Shown piece after piece: positions 62,730 to 64,000 of a stretch of DNA of 64,000 nucleotides. Where the stretch lies: contig NC_006396.1 in the NCBI RefSeq assembly GCF_000011085.1, forward strand, positions 2,170,001 through 2,234,000, written 5' to 3'. This stretch comes from Haloarcula marismortui ATCC 43049. GTDB taxonomy: Archaea; Halobacteriota; Halobacteria; Halobacteriales; Haloarculaceae. Every line of letters starts with the position of its first letter. The stretch's first letter is position 1. Both the position numbers and the translations under genes were made by a program. The notes under the pieces are model-generated. The model had not been told where the DNA came from and searched no databases. It saw nothing but the letters and a program-made list of their open reading frames with translations.

Positions 62730-63803
62730 ATGACACACAGATTAGTCCACGTCGGTCTGGGGGGCCAGGGGTCCACCTGGGCGACAGACGCGATTCCGCC
62801 AAACGTTCACGACGACCGAATCGAGGTCGTCGCCGCGGTCGACACCGACCCGGAACGACACGAGCTGGCAGAGCAAGAACTCGGACTGTCGCCCGAGGAG
62901 TGCTACACCGACCTCGAAACCGCGCTCTCGGAGCGGCCGGCCGACATCTGTTCTATCGTGACACCGCCGTCGACCCACGAGGCCGTGGTGGAGACGGCAC
63001 TCGCCCACGACCTGCATATCATCTCGGAGAAGCCGATTGCCGACACGCTGGAGGCGTCGGTCCGCGTGGCCGAGAAGGTCGAGGAGGCCGGCAAGAAGAT
63101 GGGCGTCACCATGAGCCACCGGTTCGACCGGGACAAGACGACGTTCCGCCGGGCCGTTGAGGAAGCCGGCGACATCGATTATCTGACGGCCCGGTACACG
63201 GGCAACGTCCGCGAACGCGGCTTCTACGCCGACTACGTCTACGAGATGGACAACATGCTCCTGCTCGACGGCGCAATCCACCACCTCGACATCCTCGCGT
63301 CGCTGGCCGATTCACCCTGCGAGCGGGTGTACGCCGAGACGTGGACGCCCGAGGAGGCCGACTACGACGGAGACTGCAGCGGCCTCGTGACGCTGCATTT
63401 CGCCGACGGGACCCGTGCACAGTACGAGGGCAGTTACGCCAACGCGACGACGCTGAACGGCTGGGGCCACGAGCAGTTCCGCGCCGAGTGCTCGGACCAG
63501 ACGGTCCTCCTCGACCGCCGCGATGTCGAGCGGTTCCACGCCGACGCGTACGACACCGGGAACTTCGAGAGCATCGGCAAGGGCGACGGCGAGGCGGTGC
63601 CGCTGGCCGAACGGCCCCACTGGAAGAACGCCTGGCTCATCGAGCAGTTCTGTGACTGGGTCGATGGCGGCGAGCCGATGCCGACGAACGTCGACAGCGT
63701 CCTCCAGTCGATGGCTATCGTCTTCGCCGCCATCGAGAGCAGCGCGACCGGCGAGGCCGTCGACGTGCAGGCGCTGCTCGACGACGCCCGCTCAAGCGCC
63801 TGA
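62730..63803 (+). CDS. Gfo/Idh/MocA family oxidoreductase
   Basis: A 357-residue NAD(P)-dependent dehydrogenase. The N-terminal Rossmann domain starts LVHVGLGGQGSTWATDAI, and SEKPIADTLEASVRVAE contains the catalytic EKP motif (near 107-109). The C-terminal domain has DGAIHHLDILASL, with the conserved His. Members act on sugars, inositols or related polyols. The GxGGxG variant and neighbours do not reveal the substrate. It is separated from RNase Z by about 42 nt. Confidence 0.9.
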   Translation: MTHRLVHVGLGGQGSTWATDAIPPNVHDDRIEVVAAVDTDPERHELAEQELGLSPEECYTDLETALSERPADICSIVTPPSTHEAVVETALAHDLHIISEKPIADTLEASVRVAEKVEEAGKKMGVTMSHRFDRDKTTFRRAVEEAGDIDYLTARYTGNVRERGFYADYVYEMDNMLLLDGAIHHLDILASLADSPCERVYAETWTPEEADYDGDCSGLVTLHFADGTRAQYEGSYANATTLNGWGHEQFRAECSDQTVLLDRRDVERFHADAYDTGNFESIGKGDGEAVPLAERPHWKNAWLIEQFCDWVDGGEPMPTNVDSVLQSMAIVFAAIESSATGEAVDVQALLDDARSSA

Positions 63804-63824
63804 GACGCCCGTCCACCGGCGCTC

Positions 63825-64000
63825 TTAGGCCGAGTCGCCCCTGAAGATGTCGCCACGGGGTTCGTACTCCATCTCTTCACAGACAGCGGCGGCCACGTCC
63901 GCGCCCCACTCGCGTTCGACGAGGTGGACAGCGAGGTCCAGCCCGGACGTGACGCCGCCACAGGTCAGAACGTCGTCGTCGTCGACGACCCGGGCGTCGA
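63825..64000 (-). CDS. DJ-1/PfpI family protein (5' part outside window)
   Basis: The last 57 codons and stop are visible. The segment DDVLTCGGVTSGLDLAVHLVEREWGADVAAAVCEEMEY is the C-terminal part of a class I glutamine-amidotransferase-like DJ-1/PfpI protein. CGG(V)TSG(L)D is typical of the isonitrile hydratase/ThiJ subgroup. The catalytic Cys nucleophile lies further upstream, outside the window. Confidence 0.85.
   Translation of the reverse strand, partial: DARVVDDDDVLTCGGVTSGLDLAVHLVEREWGADVAAAVCEEMEYEPRGDIFRGDSA

Overview
The window comes from the chromosome of a halophilic archaeon (class Halobacteria), most likely Haloarcula or a close relative. The evidence is very high GC at third codon positions, acidic proteins, split archaeal RNA polymerase genes (H, B'', B', A'), archaeal translation genes (eIF1A, SUI1, S24e, S27ae, RIO1, KH), a fused Kae1-Bud32, F420 genes, a halobacterial transducer and many leaderless genes with a TATA-like box about 25-35 nt before the start codon. 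The genus is an inference from overall gene content and not from a sequence search.

Layout. 1-5693 (minus): rpoH-rpoB''-rpoB'-rpoA', with the last cut by the window edge. 5970-6645: two identical tRNA-Asp genes and a tRNA-derived inverted repeat. 6646-12938: small regulators, a phosphodiesterase, overlapping cofE and mer, tryptophanase, a methyltransferase and a zinc-ribbon protein. 13132-17293: an overlapping MoxR ATPase / DUF58 / membrane transglutaminase operon, then SUI1 and a surface metallopeptidase-like protein. 20242-31009: EamA transporter, ThiD-ThiN, DsbA-like oxidoreductase, D-2-hydroxyacid dehydrogenase, TSUP-UspA pair, HPP protein, thioredoxin, acetyltransferase and a DUF460 nuclease-like protein.

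32996-42323 is a compact amino-acid locus. It holds a complete Liv-type ABC importer (livF-G-M-H-J, minus), then proline racemase, proline dehydrogenase, a Bat-type regulator (minus) and an aldehyde/P5C dehydrogenase. This reads as uptake and conversion of D/L-proline to glutamate. 42567-45801 holds the eIF1A-RIO1-KH ribosome group with a PAS histidine kinase between RIO1 and KH, preceded by an AT-rich region with two interleaved perfect inverted repeats.

45931-56729: thioesterase, small membrane proteins, tRNA-Thr, enoyl-CoA hydratase, NAD synthetase, tRNA-Gly, RfcC-like clamp-loader subunit, S24e-S27ae-Kae1/Bud32, an ITP pyrophosphatase and an SDR enzyme. The last two are separated by a palindrome-rich 112-nt unit bounded by 29-bp direct repeats. 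56862-64000: a transducer with no extracellular sensor, a PIN-like protein with an overlapping 35-residue partner, TrkA, a secreted protein with an octapeptide array carrying N-glycosylation sequons, RNase Z, a Gfo/Idh/MocA dehydrogenase and a cut DJ-1/PfpI gene.

The most unusual signals are (i) three related T-arm inverted repeats, one beside each tRNA locus, (ii) the interleaved inverted repeats before the second histidine kinase, (iii) the 112-nt unit between rdgB and the SDR gene, (iv) the PIN protein with its micro-partner, and (v) the N/D-switching sequon array. No CRISPR array, transposase or complete mobile element was recognised.
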